DNA of 42,397 nucleotides from Rhizobium sp. Q54 (lineage in GTDB: Bacteria; Pseudomonadota; Alphaproteobacteria; Micropepsales; Micropepsaceae), in the NCBI GenBank assembly GCA_945882615.1, contig CAMCWK010000026.1, positions 1 through 42,397 on the forward strand, in the 5' to 3' direction. Below, one piece after another: positions 26,806 to 34,672 of this stretch. The notes beneath the pieces were generated by a model that searched no databases, was not told the origin of the DNA, and saw only the letters and a program-made list of their open reading frames with translations. The position numbers and the translations under genes were made by a program. How positions within the stretch are numbered: the stretch's first letter is position 1; every line of letters begins with the position of its first letter.

Positions 26806-27719
26806 AGCTTGCGCAGCGCCGCGCCAATCAGGCTCTCGGCCTTTGCGGCATCCTCCACCACCCCGCCCAGTGTGAAGAAGGGATGGACCATGCCGGGAAA
26901 ACAGACATAGTCGGTCGGAACGCCCGCCTCCTTGAGCCGGTTGGCATAGGCTTCATTCTCATCCACCAGGGGATCGAACTCGGCCGAGATGATCAGCGCG
27001 GGCGGCAGGCCCTTCAGGCTTTCGCGCAGCATGGGCGAGGCGCGCGGATCCTTGCGGTCCTCAGGGTCGGGAATGTAATTGTCCATGAACCAGTGCAGCG
27101 CCTTGCGGGTCAGCATATAGCCGCTCTCGTTGCGTTCGTATGACGGATATTCGCGGCTCTGGTCGGTCATGGGATAGATCAGCACCTGCAGCGCCACCGC
27201 AAACTCGCCGCTGTCCTGCGCCATCTGCGCCACCACCGCCGCCAAATTGCCGCCGGCGCTGTCGCCGCCCACCGCGATCTTTGTCGGATCAATGTTGAGC
27301 AGCTCGGCATGGTCGGATGCCCAGCGTGTCGCGGCATAGGCATCCAGCACCGCGCCCGGGAAGATGGTTTCCGGCGCCATGCGATAGTCCACCGACAGCA
27401 CGGCGCATTCGCCGGCGATCGCCAGCCGGCGGCAGGCGGTGTCATACAGCGCCAGCGTGCCCAGCATGAAGCCGCCGCCATGAAAATAGACCAGCAGCGC
27501 AGCCGGCGCCGCGCTGCGGTCGGGGCGATAGAAGCGCGCCGGTATCGGGCCGAAGTCGCTGGGGATGGAGAGCTGATAGGTGACGGCCACCGGCGGCTTT
27601 TCCGGCAGCAGGGTCATGCGACTGCGCTCATAGGCCAGGCGCAGTTCCGCCGGTGACAGATCGGTCGGCAGATCTCCGGCTCTGGCGATGGCAATGGCGA
27701 CTTGGGGGTGTACGGGCAT
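26802..27719 (-). CDS. HSL-family alpha/beta hydrolase (esterase/lipase)
   Basis: A 305-residue cytosolic esterase of the hormone-sensitive-lipase (bacterial family IV) type. The oxyanion motif HGGGF is at about 80-84, the nucleophile elbow GGDSAGGN near residue 150, and the acid and His appear in SAEFDPLVDEN and GMVHPFF. It should hydrolyse short-chain esters. Its position between aldose 1-epimerase and the DUF4833 gene, with a gap of 9 bp and a 4-bp overlap, suggests removal of acetyl or other acyl groups from sugars such as acetylated xylose, which is an inference. Confidence 0.88.
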   Translation of the reverse strand: MPVHPQVAIAIARAGDLPTDLSPAELRLAYERSRMTLLPEKPPVAVTYQLSIPSDFGPIPARFYRPDRSAAPAALLVYFHGGGFMLGTLALYDTACRRLAIAGECAVLSVDYRMAPETIFPGAVLDAYAATRWASDHAELLNIDPTKIAVGGDSAGGNLAAVVAQMAQDSGEFAVALQVLIYPMTDQSREYPSYERNESGYMLTRKALHWFMDNYIPDPEDRKDPRASPMLRESLKGLPPALIISAEFDPLVDENEAYANRLKEAGVPTDYVCFPGMVHPFFTLGGVVEDAAKAESLIGAALRKL

Positions 27720-27728
27720 GACGGCAGC

Positions 27729-28751
27729 CTATGAGAAACGTAGCAGCGTGGTCGAGCAGAATGTCTCGCCCGGCCTCAGGATCGTATTGGGAAAAGCGGC
27801 TTTGTTGGGGCTGTCGGGGAAATGCTGGGTTTCCAGCGCCAGCGCCGCGCGGGGCTTTATGACTTCGCCGGCCGCATTCACCTGGCTGCCATTCACATTG
27901 TTGGTGGAATAGACCTGCATGCCGGGCTCGGTGGTCAGCAATTCCAGCCTGTGGCCGCTTTCAGGGTCCTGCATCCGCGCCGCCCATTCCAGCGCGTTTG
28001 CCGCGGATTTGTTTAGCACGACATTGTGATCATAACCGCGCGCCAGCGCCAATTGCGCTTCGCGGCTGTCGACCCGCGCGCCGATGGCGGTTGGCGCGCG
28101 GAAATCCAGCGCGGTGCCATCGACGTCGGCGATTTCGCCGGTGGGAATCTGCTTGTCGTCGGTCGGGGTGAAGCGGTCGGCATTGAGCTGGAGCAATTGC
28201 CCCGTCACCGCGCCCTCTCCCGCCAGGTTGAAATAGGTGTGGTTGGTGAGATTGACCGGCGTCGGCGCATCGGTGATGGCGTGATAGTCCAGCCGCAATG
28301 CGTTATCCGGGGTGACGGTATAGGTCACCGTCACGCTAAGATTGCCCGGAAAACCCTGATCGCCGTCCGGACTGACGAGGCGCAGGGTCAGCGCCGCGTC
28401 ATCGGATGAAACCACATCCCAGATGCGCGACCCCCAGCTCTGGCCGCGTCCGCCATGCAGGGTGACGCCATGCTCGTTCTGCGCCAGCGGATAATGCCGG
28501 CCATCCAGGGTGAAGCCGCCCCTGAGACGGTTGGCATAGCGGCCGATCAGGCAATTCCACCAGCCGCTGGCTTCATAGGCCTGGGCGTCCTTCAGCCCCA
28601 GCACCATGTTGGGCGCCTGTCCGGACGGATGGATGGCGGTGATGGTGCCGCCCATGTCCAACACCGTGGCGCGCAGGCCCTGACCATTCGTCAGCGTGTA
28701 GGCATGGACGGCGCCGCCGTCGCGCTTGTTGCCGTAGAGAGACCGGTTCAT
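27729..28751 (-). CDS. galM: Aldose 1-epimerase (mutarotase)
   Basis: A 340-residue cytosolic mutarotase interconverting alpha and beta aldose anomers. Signature pieces are GRYANRLRGGFTLDG, HGVTLHGGR, the catalytic His in LTNHTYFNLAG, and the C-terminal MQVYSTNN segment with the catalytic Glu expected in the region ALALETQHFPDSPN. I choose the ATG at 28751, near which MNRSLYGN is the typical start; longer readings reach into the promoter region. No signal peptide is seen. It faces the LacI gene and the xylose genes, so its likely substrate is xylose. Confidence 0.88.
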   Translation of the reverse strand: MNRSLYGNKRDGGAVHAYTLTNGQGLRATVLDMGGTITAIHPSGQAPNMVLGLKDAQAYEASGWWNCLIGRYANRLRGGFTLDGRHYPLAQNEHGVTLHGGRGQSWGSRIWDVVSSDDAALTLRLVSPDGDQGFPGNLSVTVTYTVTPDNALRLDYHAITDAPTPVNLTNHTYFNLAGEGAVTGQLLQLNADRFTPTDDKQIPTGEIADVDGTALDFRAPTAIGARVDSREAQLALARGYDHNVVLNKSAANALEWAARMQDPESGHRLELLTTEPGMQVYSTNNVNGSQVNAAGEVIKPRAALALETQHFPDSPNKAAFPNTILRPGETFCSTTLLRFS

Positions 28752-28778
28752 GCCTGCGCCTTGCTGATGCGTATTGAG

Positions 28779-28818
28779 CGATATTCCGGCGTCCGGACCC
28801 AAGTCAACCATGGGTGAC
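28779..28818. promoter_or_regulatory. Predicted galM promoter with overlapping operator-like palindrome
   Basis: On the minus strand TTGACT (plus 28802-28807), a 17-bp spacer and ATATCG (28779-28784) form a promoter about 28 bp upstream of galM. A near-palindrome, GTCAACCATGGGTGAC at 28803-28818 (one mismatched pair), covers the -35 box and the space toward the divergent LacI gene. That is where a LacI-type dimer would repress both directions. Strength of the call rests on symmetry and position only. Confidence 0.5.
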
Positions 28819-28879
28819 CCGTGAAAAGGCATGTGCTTTCGGGCCAATTTTGCTAGGAGTCCCGTGAAGGGAGACGCAA

Positions 28880-29959
28880 TTGGCCAGGAAAAGCGCGCGC
28901 CGCAGCGGCAAGGTCGTGACCATCCATGACGTGGCGCGCCATGCCGGCGTTTCGCCCATGACGGTGTCGCGGGTGATGAACTCCGAGCCCAATGTGCGCG
29001 AAGAGACCCGCGCCCGGGTCATGGCCTCGGTCAAGACCCTGCGCTATTCGCCCAATCTGGCCGCGCGCAGCCTGGCCAGCGCCAATGGCATGCATATCGG
29101 CATCTTTTTCCGCAATCCCAGCGCCGGATACCTCAGCGAGTTGCTGCTGGGCAGTCTGGACCAGTCTCGCCGCAGCGGCTGCCAGCTGGTGATCGAGCAG
29201 TGCGACAGCATGGAAAAGGACCGCGAAGCGATCCACCGCCTGGTCAAGGGCGGCATCGATGGCGTGATCCTACCCGCGCCGCTGTGCGATTCAGAAGAAG
29301 CGTTGCGCGGCGTGGCCGAAGCCGGCATCCCGGCCGTGCTGGTATCGTCGGGGCGCACACCGCCGGAACATTCCGCGGTGCATATCAACAATTTCGAAGC
29401 CGCCCGCGCCATGACGCGCCATCTGCTGGCGCTGGGCCACAAGCGCATCGGCTTCATCAACGGTCATCCCGCCCAGACTTCCAGTGGCCAGCGTTTTCGC
29501 GGCTTCATCGAAGCCATGACCGAAGCGGGTCTGACGGTGGGCCCCCATCAGGTGACGCAGGGTTACTTCGACTATCGTTCGGGCCTGACGGCGGCAGAGC
29601 AGTTGCTGAAGAACTTCAACCCCACCGCGATCTTCGCCAGCAATGACGACATGGCGCTGGCCACCATGGCCATTGCCCATCGCCGGGGGCTGGATGTGCC
29701 CGGCGACCTCTCCATTGTCGGTTTTGACGACACGCCGCTGGCCACCACCGTGTGGCCGGAACTGACGACCATCCGCCAGCCCATCGCCGACATGGCGCGC
29801 GAGGCGGTGCGTTTGCTGGTCGACCAGATTCGCGGCCGCCGGTCCGCCACCTCGCCGCCGGTGATCCACAAGCTGCTCAAATTCACGCTGGTGGAACGCC
29901 AATCCTCCGCCGCGGTCTCGACCAAGCCCGCGCCGCGCCGCAAGCGCAAGGCGAAGTGA
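28880..29959 (+). CDS. LacI-family transcriptional regulator, TTG start
   Basis: A 359-residue repressor. Residues 14-33 form the LacI helix-turn-helix (TIHDVARHAGVSPMTVSRVM), then the hinge with SPNLAARSLAS, and a periplasmic-binding-protein-like effector domain (GIFFRNPSAGY ... SIVGFDDTPLATTVWPELTT). The TTG start is preceded by GAAGGGAGACG, which is a good RBS; no ATG fits. It is two bases upstream of the xylose dehydrogenase gene (29961), so it is cotranscribed with xylB and xylC, and the inducer is probably xylose or a derivative. The C-terminal tail is Lys/Arg-rich, an odd but not unknown feature. Confidence 0.9.
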   Translation: MARKSARRSGKVVTIHDVARHAGVSPMTVSRVMNSEPNVREETRARVMASVKTLRYSPNLAARSLASANGMHIGIFFRNPSAGYLSELLLGSLDQSRRSGCQLVIEQCDSMEKDREAIHRLVKGGIDGVILPAPLCDSEEALRGVAEAGIPAVLVSSGRTPPEHSAVHINNFEAARAMTRHLLALGHKRIGFINGHPAQTSSGQRFRGFIEAMTEAGLTVGPHQVTQGYFDYRSGLTAAEQLLKNFNPTAIFASNDDMALATMAIAHRRGLDVPGDLSIVGFDDTPLATTVWPELTTIRQPIADMAREAVRLLVDQIRGRRSATSPPVIHKLLKFTLVERQSSAAVSTKPAPRRKRKAK

Positions 29960-29960
29960 G

Positions 29961-30713
29961 ATGACGCACGATTCCGCCCGCTATCCCAGTCTCGCCGGCA
30001 AGCGGGTGGTGGTGACCGGCGGCGGATCGGGCATCGGCGCCGGCCTGGTGGAAGCCTTTGCGCGCCAGGGCGCTGAAACCATTTTCGTGGACATACTGGA
30101 ACAGGAAAGCGCCGCACTGGTGGCGCGGTTGCGGGACGTGCCCATCGCGCCGGTCTTTTACCGCCTCGACCTGACGGACCTCGCCGCCATCGAGATTTTC
30201 TTCCAGTCGCTGGGGCCGATCGATGTGCTGGTCAACAATGCCGGCAACGACGACCGCCATGTCCTGGAAGAGATTACGCCCGCCTATTGGGACGAGCGCA
30301 TCGCCGTCAACCTGCGCCACATGCTGTTCGCCGCCAAGGCGGCTGTGCCGGGCATGAAGGCGCGGGGCGGCGGCGCCATCATCAATTTCGGCTCGATTTC
30401 CTGGCATCTCGGTCTCAAGGGCCTCTTGGTCTACGAGACCGCCAAGGCCGGCATTGAAGGCATGACGCGGGCATTGGCGCGCGAACTGGGCGAGCACAAT
30501 ATCCGCGTCACCGCCGTGGTGCCGGGCAATGTCAAAACCCCGCGCCAGGAAAAATGGTACACGCCGGAAGCCGAGGCCGAGATCGTCGCCCAGCAATGCC
30601 TGAAAGAGCGATTGCTGCCGCAGCATGTCGCCTCGCTGGTGCTGTTCCTGGCGTCGGACGACGGGCGCATGTGCACCGGGCACGAATATTGGATCGATGC
30701 GGGATGGCGCTGA
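29961..30713 (+). CDS. xylB: D-xylose 1-dehydrogenase (SDR)
   Basis: A 250-residue SDR that should oxidise D-xylose to D-xylonolactone with NAD+. From memory it is very close to Caulobacter XylB: the opening YPSLAGKRVVVTGGGSGIG, NNAGNDDRH, GSISWHLGL and the ending CTGHEYWIDAGWR are shared. Catalytic residues are S145, Y158 and K162. Family and substrate are therefore unusually well supported, though not alignment-tested. The gene overlaps the lactonase gene downstream by 10 bp. XylA/XylD-type partners for later steps are not in the window. Confidence 0.93.
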   Translation: MTHDSARYPSLAGKRVVVTGGGSGIGAGLVEAFARQGAETIFVDILEQESAALVARLRDVPIAPVFYRLDLTDLAAIEIFFQSLGPIDVLVNNAGNDDRHVLEEITPAYWDERIAVNLRHMLFAAKAAVPGMKARGGGAIINFGSISWHLGLKGLLVYETAKAGIEGMTRALARELGEHNIRVTAVVPGNVKTPRQEKWYTPEAEAEIVAQQCLKERLLPQHVASLVLFLASDDGRMCTGHEYWIDAGWR

Positions 30714-31579
30714 GCGCACCCGAATGCATCTGGCCGCTTGCCGCCACGCTGGGCGAAGGCCCGGTCTGGTGGGACGGCGCCCTGTGGTTCACCGATATCA
30801 AGCAGCAGGCGATTCATCGCTTCGATCCGGTGGGCGATGCGCAGAGCTGGCCCGCGCCATCGCCGGTGGGATTCCTGGCGCCCCGCCGCAGCAGCCATTT
30901 CATCGCAGGCACCAAGAGCGGGCTGTACGACTTCGATCCGGCCACCGGTGCTTTTTCGCTGATCCGTGCTGTCGAGCCGCAGGCCCCAGGCAACCGCCTG
31001 AACGACGCCGTCGTGGATGCCAGGGGGCGTTTGTGGTTTGGCTCGATGGATGACGAAGAAGTGGCGGCTACCGGCAAGCTCTATCGCTTGGATGATGGTG
31101 GCCCGCGGGTGATGGACGAAGGCTATGTCATCACCAACGGCCCGGCCGTCAGCCCTGATGGCGCCACCCTCTATCACACCGACACGCTGGAAAAGATCAT
31201 CTATGCCTTCGATGTGGGCGCGGAGGGGGCACTCGGCAACAAGCGAGTCTTTGTCCGCATCGAAGACGGCGCTGGCTATCCCGATGGCTGCGCGGTGGAT
31301 GCGCAAGGTTGCCTGTGGACCGGCTTGTTCGGCGGCTGGGCGGCGCGGCGCTATTCGCCGCAAGGCGCGCTATTGGAAAACGTGAAATTTCCCACCGCCA
31401 ATGTCACCAAGCTGGCCTTTGGCGGCGATGATCTCACCACCGTCTATGCCACAACCGCGACCAAGGGACTGGCGCCGGAGGATCTGGCGTCCCAGCCGCT
31501 GGCGGGCGGACTGTTCCGCTTCACGGCCGATGTCCCAGGCCTGCCGCAAAACGCCGTTTCCTTTCAGGTCGGTCCCTAA
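30704..31579 (+). CDS. xylC: SMP-30/gluconolactonase family xylonolactonase
   Basis: A 291-residue six-bladed propeller of the SMP-30/regucalcin family, expected to open xylonolactone to xylonate. Metal ligands are likely E17 in LGEGPVW, the Asn in NRLNDAVVDARGRLW, and the Asp in YPDGCAVDA, all in the family positions. The start (ATG 30704) lies inside the end of xylB, so the two genes are coupled. Its stop overlaps the stop of the convergent GH43 gene by 4 bp. Assignment to xylonolactone is by operon context; the sequence alone gives only an SMP-30 lactonase. Confidence 0.88.
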   Translation: MALSAPECIWPLAATLGEGPVWWDGALWFTDIKQQAIHRFDPVGDAQSWPAPSPVGFLAPRRSSHFIAGTKSGLYDFDPATGAFSLIRAVEPQAPGNRLNDAVVDARGRLWFGSMDDEEVAATGKLYRLDDGGPRVMDEGYVITNGPAVSPDGATLYHTDTLEKIIYAFDVGAEGALGNKRVFVRIEDGAGYPDGCAVDAQGCLWTGLFGGWAARRYSPQGALLENVKFPTANVTKLAFGGDDLTTVYATTATKGLAPEDLASQPLAGGLFRFTADVPGLPQNAVSFQVGP

Positions 31580-33237
31580 TCGGCTAAGGGATCGTCCCGC
31601 TGGTCGCGCTCGCTATAGCGGAAAAAGCGGAAGTCCGCCGGCGCGGCGGTGCCGGCCATGTCCTGGCAGGCCATGCCGACAAAGGCGCCGGTGAAGTTGG
31701 GCGCGCCAACCACGGTCGCCTCATCCGACAGGATGGAGGCATCGAATTCCGCAGGCACCCGCTGCCATGGGCCGCCCGCCACCCGCCAGGCGAACAGCAG
31801 CCGCGCGCCGTCCACCTCGACGCGCAAGCCGATCGGCTTGCCCGGCGTGACGGCAATGGGCGCGGTATGGGCGTCGCGCGGCGGCATTTCGGGGAACATC
31901 GACATTACGGCGATATGCTTGCCGACATCCTCGTCATGGCTGACATGGAGATAGTGGAATTTGTTGCTGCCGTAATAGCACACCAGTCCCGCCACCTGCT
32001 GGAAATGCTCAGGCTCGAACTCCATTTCGGTTTGTGCGCTGAAGCAGTGCGATTGCTGGCGCCGCGCCACCAGCGCCTGGGTGAAATGGCTGCCGATGGT
32101 TTCTCGGCCGAACAGCCGCAGATATCCGCGGCGTGACGTCAGGCTCATGAAGCTCTGCGGCCAGGGATTGCGCAGCCACTGGAACTGGCTGCTGATGCTG
32201 CCCAGCGCGAAATCGTCCTGCTCGGGGTCGGCGGGGAAGGGATGGGGCGGCAGGGCAGGCGCGGGCGTGGTCAGTTGCGGCAGCCCCGGTTCGCCTTCGG
32301 TATAAAGCCAGCCATCGTCGCGCCATTGCATCTTCTGGATCGCGGTTTCGCGCCCCAGCGTGCAGCGGCCGCGCTGGGTCAATGGCCTCCCGCACAGATA
32401 GACGATGTAAGTGTCGCCGGATTGCGTTTCGACCAGGTCGGCATGGCCGGCGCGCTGCAAAGGGGCATCGGGATGATTGCGGGCGCTGATGATCGTGGTG
32501 TCGGGGTGCAGCTCATAGGGCCCCAGCAGGTTTTTGGAGCGGCACATGGTGACGGCATGGTTGTAGTTGGTGCCGCCCTCCGCCGTCAGCAGATAGTAAT
32601 AGCCCCCGCGTTTGTAGAGATGCGGCGCCTCGGTCAGGCCGAGTGAAGTGCCTTTGAAGATGTTGACCCGCTTGCCAATCAGCTTGCGGTCCCGCGCGGA
32701 ATATTCCTGCGCCACGATGCCGCCAAAGCGGTTATGACCGGGGCGGTGATCCCACAACATGTTGACCAGCCATTTGCGCCCGTCATCGTCATGGAACAGC
32801 GAGGGGTCGAAACCGCTGCTGTTGAGATGGATCGGATCCGACCATTCCCCGTCGATGGTTTTGGACGTGACCATGTAATTGTGGAAATCACGCAGGGAGA
32901 CACCCGCGGCGCCCGCGACCGAGGTACGGCCGTAGCGCTTCACATCGGTATAGATCAGGGTGAACTGCTCGCCATCGTGGGAAAGGCAGGGCGCCCAGAC
33001 GCCACAGGAATCGGGGCTGCCGATCATGTTGAGCTGGCTGGGGCGGCGCAGCGGCGGCGGCATCAGCCGCCAGTGCACCAGGTCGCGGGAATGATGAATG
33101 CGCACCCCCGGAAACCATTCGAAGGTCGATGTCGCGATGTAATAGTCGTCACCCACCCGCACGATGGAGGGGTCGGGATTGAAGCCCTTCAGAATGGGAT
33201 TCTGAATATCGGTCACACTGTTCGGAATGTCAGGCAT
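31576..33237 (-). CDS. Glycoside hydrolase family 43 (beta-xylosidase type), cytoplasmic
   Basis: A 553-residue GH43 enzyme with a C-terminal concanavalin-like (GH43_C2) domain from about residue 340. Catalytic base D22 lies in KGFNPDPSIVRVGDDYYIA; pKa-modulating Asp lies in GFDPSLFHDDDGRKW, and the acid Glu in GLTEAPHLYKR. The family acts on xylo- or arabino-oligosaccharides. There is no signal peptide, so the substrate is presumably imported first, which fits the transporter gene upstream (8-bp overlap). I chose the ATG at 33237; an in-frame start at 33267 is less likely since it lies deeper in the transporter gene. Confidence 0.92.
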   Translation of the reverse strand: MPDIPNSVTDIQNPILKGFNPDPSIVRVGDDYYIATSTFEWFPGVRIHHSRDLVHWRLMPPPLRRPSQLNMIGSPDSCGVWAPCLSHDGEQFTLIYTDVKRYGRTSVAGAAGVSLRDFHNYMVTSKTIDGEWSDPIHLNSSGFDPSLFHDDDGRKWLVNMLWDHRPGHNRFGGIVAQEYSARDRKLIGKRVNIFKGTSLGLTEAPHLYKRGGYYYLLTAEGGTNYNHAVTMCRSKNLLGPYELHPDTTIISARNHPDAPLQRAGHADLVETQSGDTYIVYLCGRPLTQRGRCTLGRETAIQKMQWRDDGWLYTEGEPGLPQLTTPAPALPPHPFPADPEQDDFALGSISSQFQWLRNPWPQSFMSLTSRRGYLRLFGRETIGSHFTQALVARRQQSHCFSAQTEMEFEPEHFQQVAGLVCYYGSNKFHYLHVSHDEDVGKHIAVMSMFPEMPPRDAHTAPIAVTPGKPIGLRVEVDGARLLFAWRVAGGPWQRVPAEFDASILSDEATVVGAPNFTGAFVGMACQDMAGTAAPADFRFFRYSERDQRDDPLAD

Positions 33238-34480
33238 GGGACGGCTTTCTGATGACGGTCCAGACAACGATGGCGGCGATCAGGTCGAACACCGCCAGGG
33301 CGACAAAGAAGGGCGTGTAGCCGATGGTGCTCACCAGCCCGCCGATGATCAGCGTGGAAATGAAGATGCCGAGATTGGCGCAGGTGCCGGCCATGCCGGC
33401 GACCGTGCCCACCTCGTTGCGGCGGAACAGGTCGGTGGCCATGGTGATCATGGTGACAGACAGGGTCTGGTGGGCAAATCCTGCAAGACTGAGCAGCGCC
33501 ACGGCGGCAAAGGCGCTTTGCACCGTGCCGGTAAAGGCGACGCCGATCATCAGGATCGCGCCAACTGTAAAGGCGCCGCGCCGCGCATCGATCAGATCCC
33601 AGCCGCGCTTTTGCAGGAACAGCACCACGCCGGGACCGAACAGGCAGCCCAGGTCGGCCGCCAGGAACGGCAGCCAGGCGAACATGGCGATCTGCTTGAG
33701 GTCGAAGCCGCGCACCTGGGTGAGATAGAGCGGCACCCAGAAGGACAGCATGCCCCAGGTGGGATCGGTGAGGAACCGGGGCAGGGCGATGCCCCAGAAA
33801 TTGCGCCGCTTCAGGATGGAGATGATGGAGGGCTTCTTGTCGTCGGACAGAAGGTAATTTTCCTGGCCCGATACGATCAGTTCGCGTTCTTCTGCCGACA
33901 ATTTCGGATGCGTGGCGACGGGATGATAGAACAGCATCCACAGCACCACCCAGGAGAGGCTGATCGCGCCAACGATGACGAAGGATATCTGCCAGTTGCC
34001 GAAATAGAGGATCGCCCACACCACCAGCGGCGGCGCCAGCATCTGCCCGATGCTGGGTCCGATATTGTAAAGCCCGCCCGCCAGCCCGCGTTCCTTGGCG
34101 GGAAACCATTCCGCCACCACTTTCAGCCCGCCGGGCGAAAAGGCGCCTTCGGCAAAGCCCAGCGCGCCGCGGAAGAAGGCCAGCATCTGCCAGCTGGTGG
34201 CGAAACCATGCGCCATGCAGATCACCGACCAGGCGAAGGCGAAGATGGCAAAGCCCGTCTTCACTCCCAATATGTCGATGATGTAGCCCACCAGCGGCTG
34301 CAGCATGATGCAGAACTGGAAGGCGCTGGTGATCAGGCCGTATTGCGCGGTGGTGATGGCGAGGTCTTCCATCACCGTGGGCGCGGCGACCGAAAGCGTG
34401 GCGCGGGACAGGAAGTTCACCATCGCGCCCATCATGATCAGGGCGATGGTGATCCAGCGGATCCCCATGTAGCGGCGCAT
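33230..34480 (-). CDS. MFS transporter, ACS family-like (sugar/sugar acid)
   Basis: A 416-residue inner-membrane protein with twelve predicted helices and the pattern of the anion:cation symporter branch (ExuT-like): FLSRATLSVAAPTVMEDLAIT, FRGALGFAEGAFSPGGLKVVAEWFP, GLYNIGPSIGQMLAPPL. The ATG at 34480 is preceded by GGGAGG 6 bases away; longer in-frame readings are not supported. Being translationally linked to the intracellular GH43 gene, it likely imports xylo-oligosaccharides or a uronic acid. Regulation may come from the divergent 192-bp region at 34481-34672. Confidence 0.88.
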   Translation of the reverse strand: MRRYMGIRWITIALIMMGAMVNFLSRATLSVAAPTVMEDLAITTAQYGLITSAFQFCIMLQPLVGYIIDILGVKTGFAIFAFAWSVICMAHGFATSWQMLAFFRGALGFAEGAFSPGGLKVVAEWFPAKERGLAGGLYNIGPSIGQMLAPPLVVWAILYFGNWQISFVIVGAISLSWVVLWMLFYHPVATHPKLSAEERELIVSGQENYLLSDDKKPSIISILKRRNFWGIALPRFLTDPTWGMLSFWVPLYLTQVRGFDLKQIAMFAWLPFLAADLGCLFGPGVVLFLQKRGWDLIDARRGAFTVGAILMIGVAFTGTVQSAFAAVALLSLAGFAHQTLSVTMITMATDLFRRNEVGTVAGMAGTCANLGIFISTLIIGGLVSTIGYTPFFVALAVFDLIAAIVVWTVIRKPSHA

Positions 34481-34556
34481 CGGTGCCTCCCACCGGCCCG
34501 TCTGTCGCGGGCCTGTTCTTGTTTTCGCGCCGGCCGCATTGAGCCGGGTGCGCCGG

Positions 34557-34626
34557 GATGGTAACGGTAACGTCCGCGGCCCGCAAAGACAAAAGGGCCG
34601 GCAGGGCATCGTCCCGGGTCTTTGCG
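34557..34626. promoter_or_regulatory. Divergent regulatory elements between two MFS genes
   Basis: TGGTAACGGTAACG at 34559-34572 has a left half matching common LacI-type operators (TGGTAACG) but a poor right half. A perfect 9-bp inverted repeat, CGCAAAGAC at 34582-34590 and GTCTTTGCG at 34618-34626, flanks a 27-bp spacer. Either could be the binding site of the LacI regulator encoded nearby. A plus-strand promoter (TTGCGC at 34622, TACTCA at 34646) is weak. Confidence 0.35.
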
Positions 34627-34672
34627 CGGGGGGCGTCCTGTGGCCTACTCATAAAAAACACAGGGCAGGACC

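Noticed and set aside
33227..34564. A 445-codon plus-strand frame antisense to the MFS gene
   Set aside because: Shadow of a twelve-helix transporter gene; His/Gly/Ala-rich and without any recognisable family.
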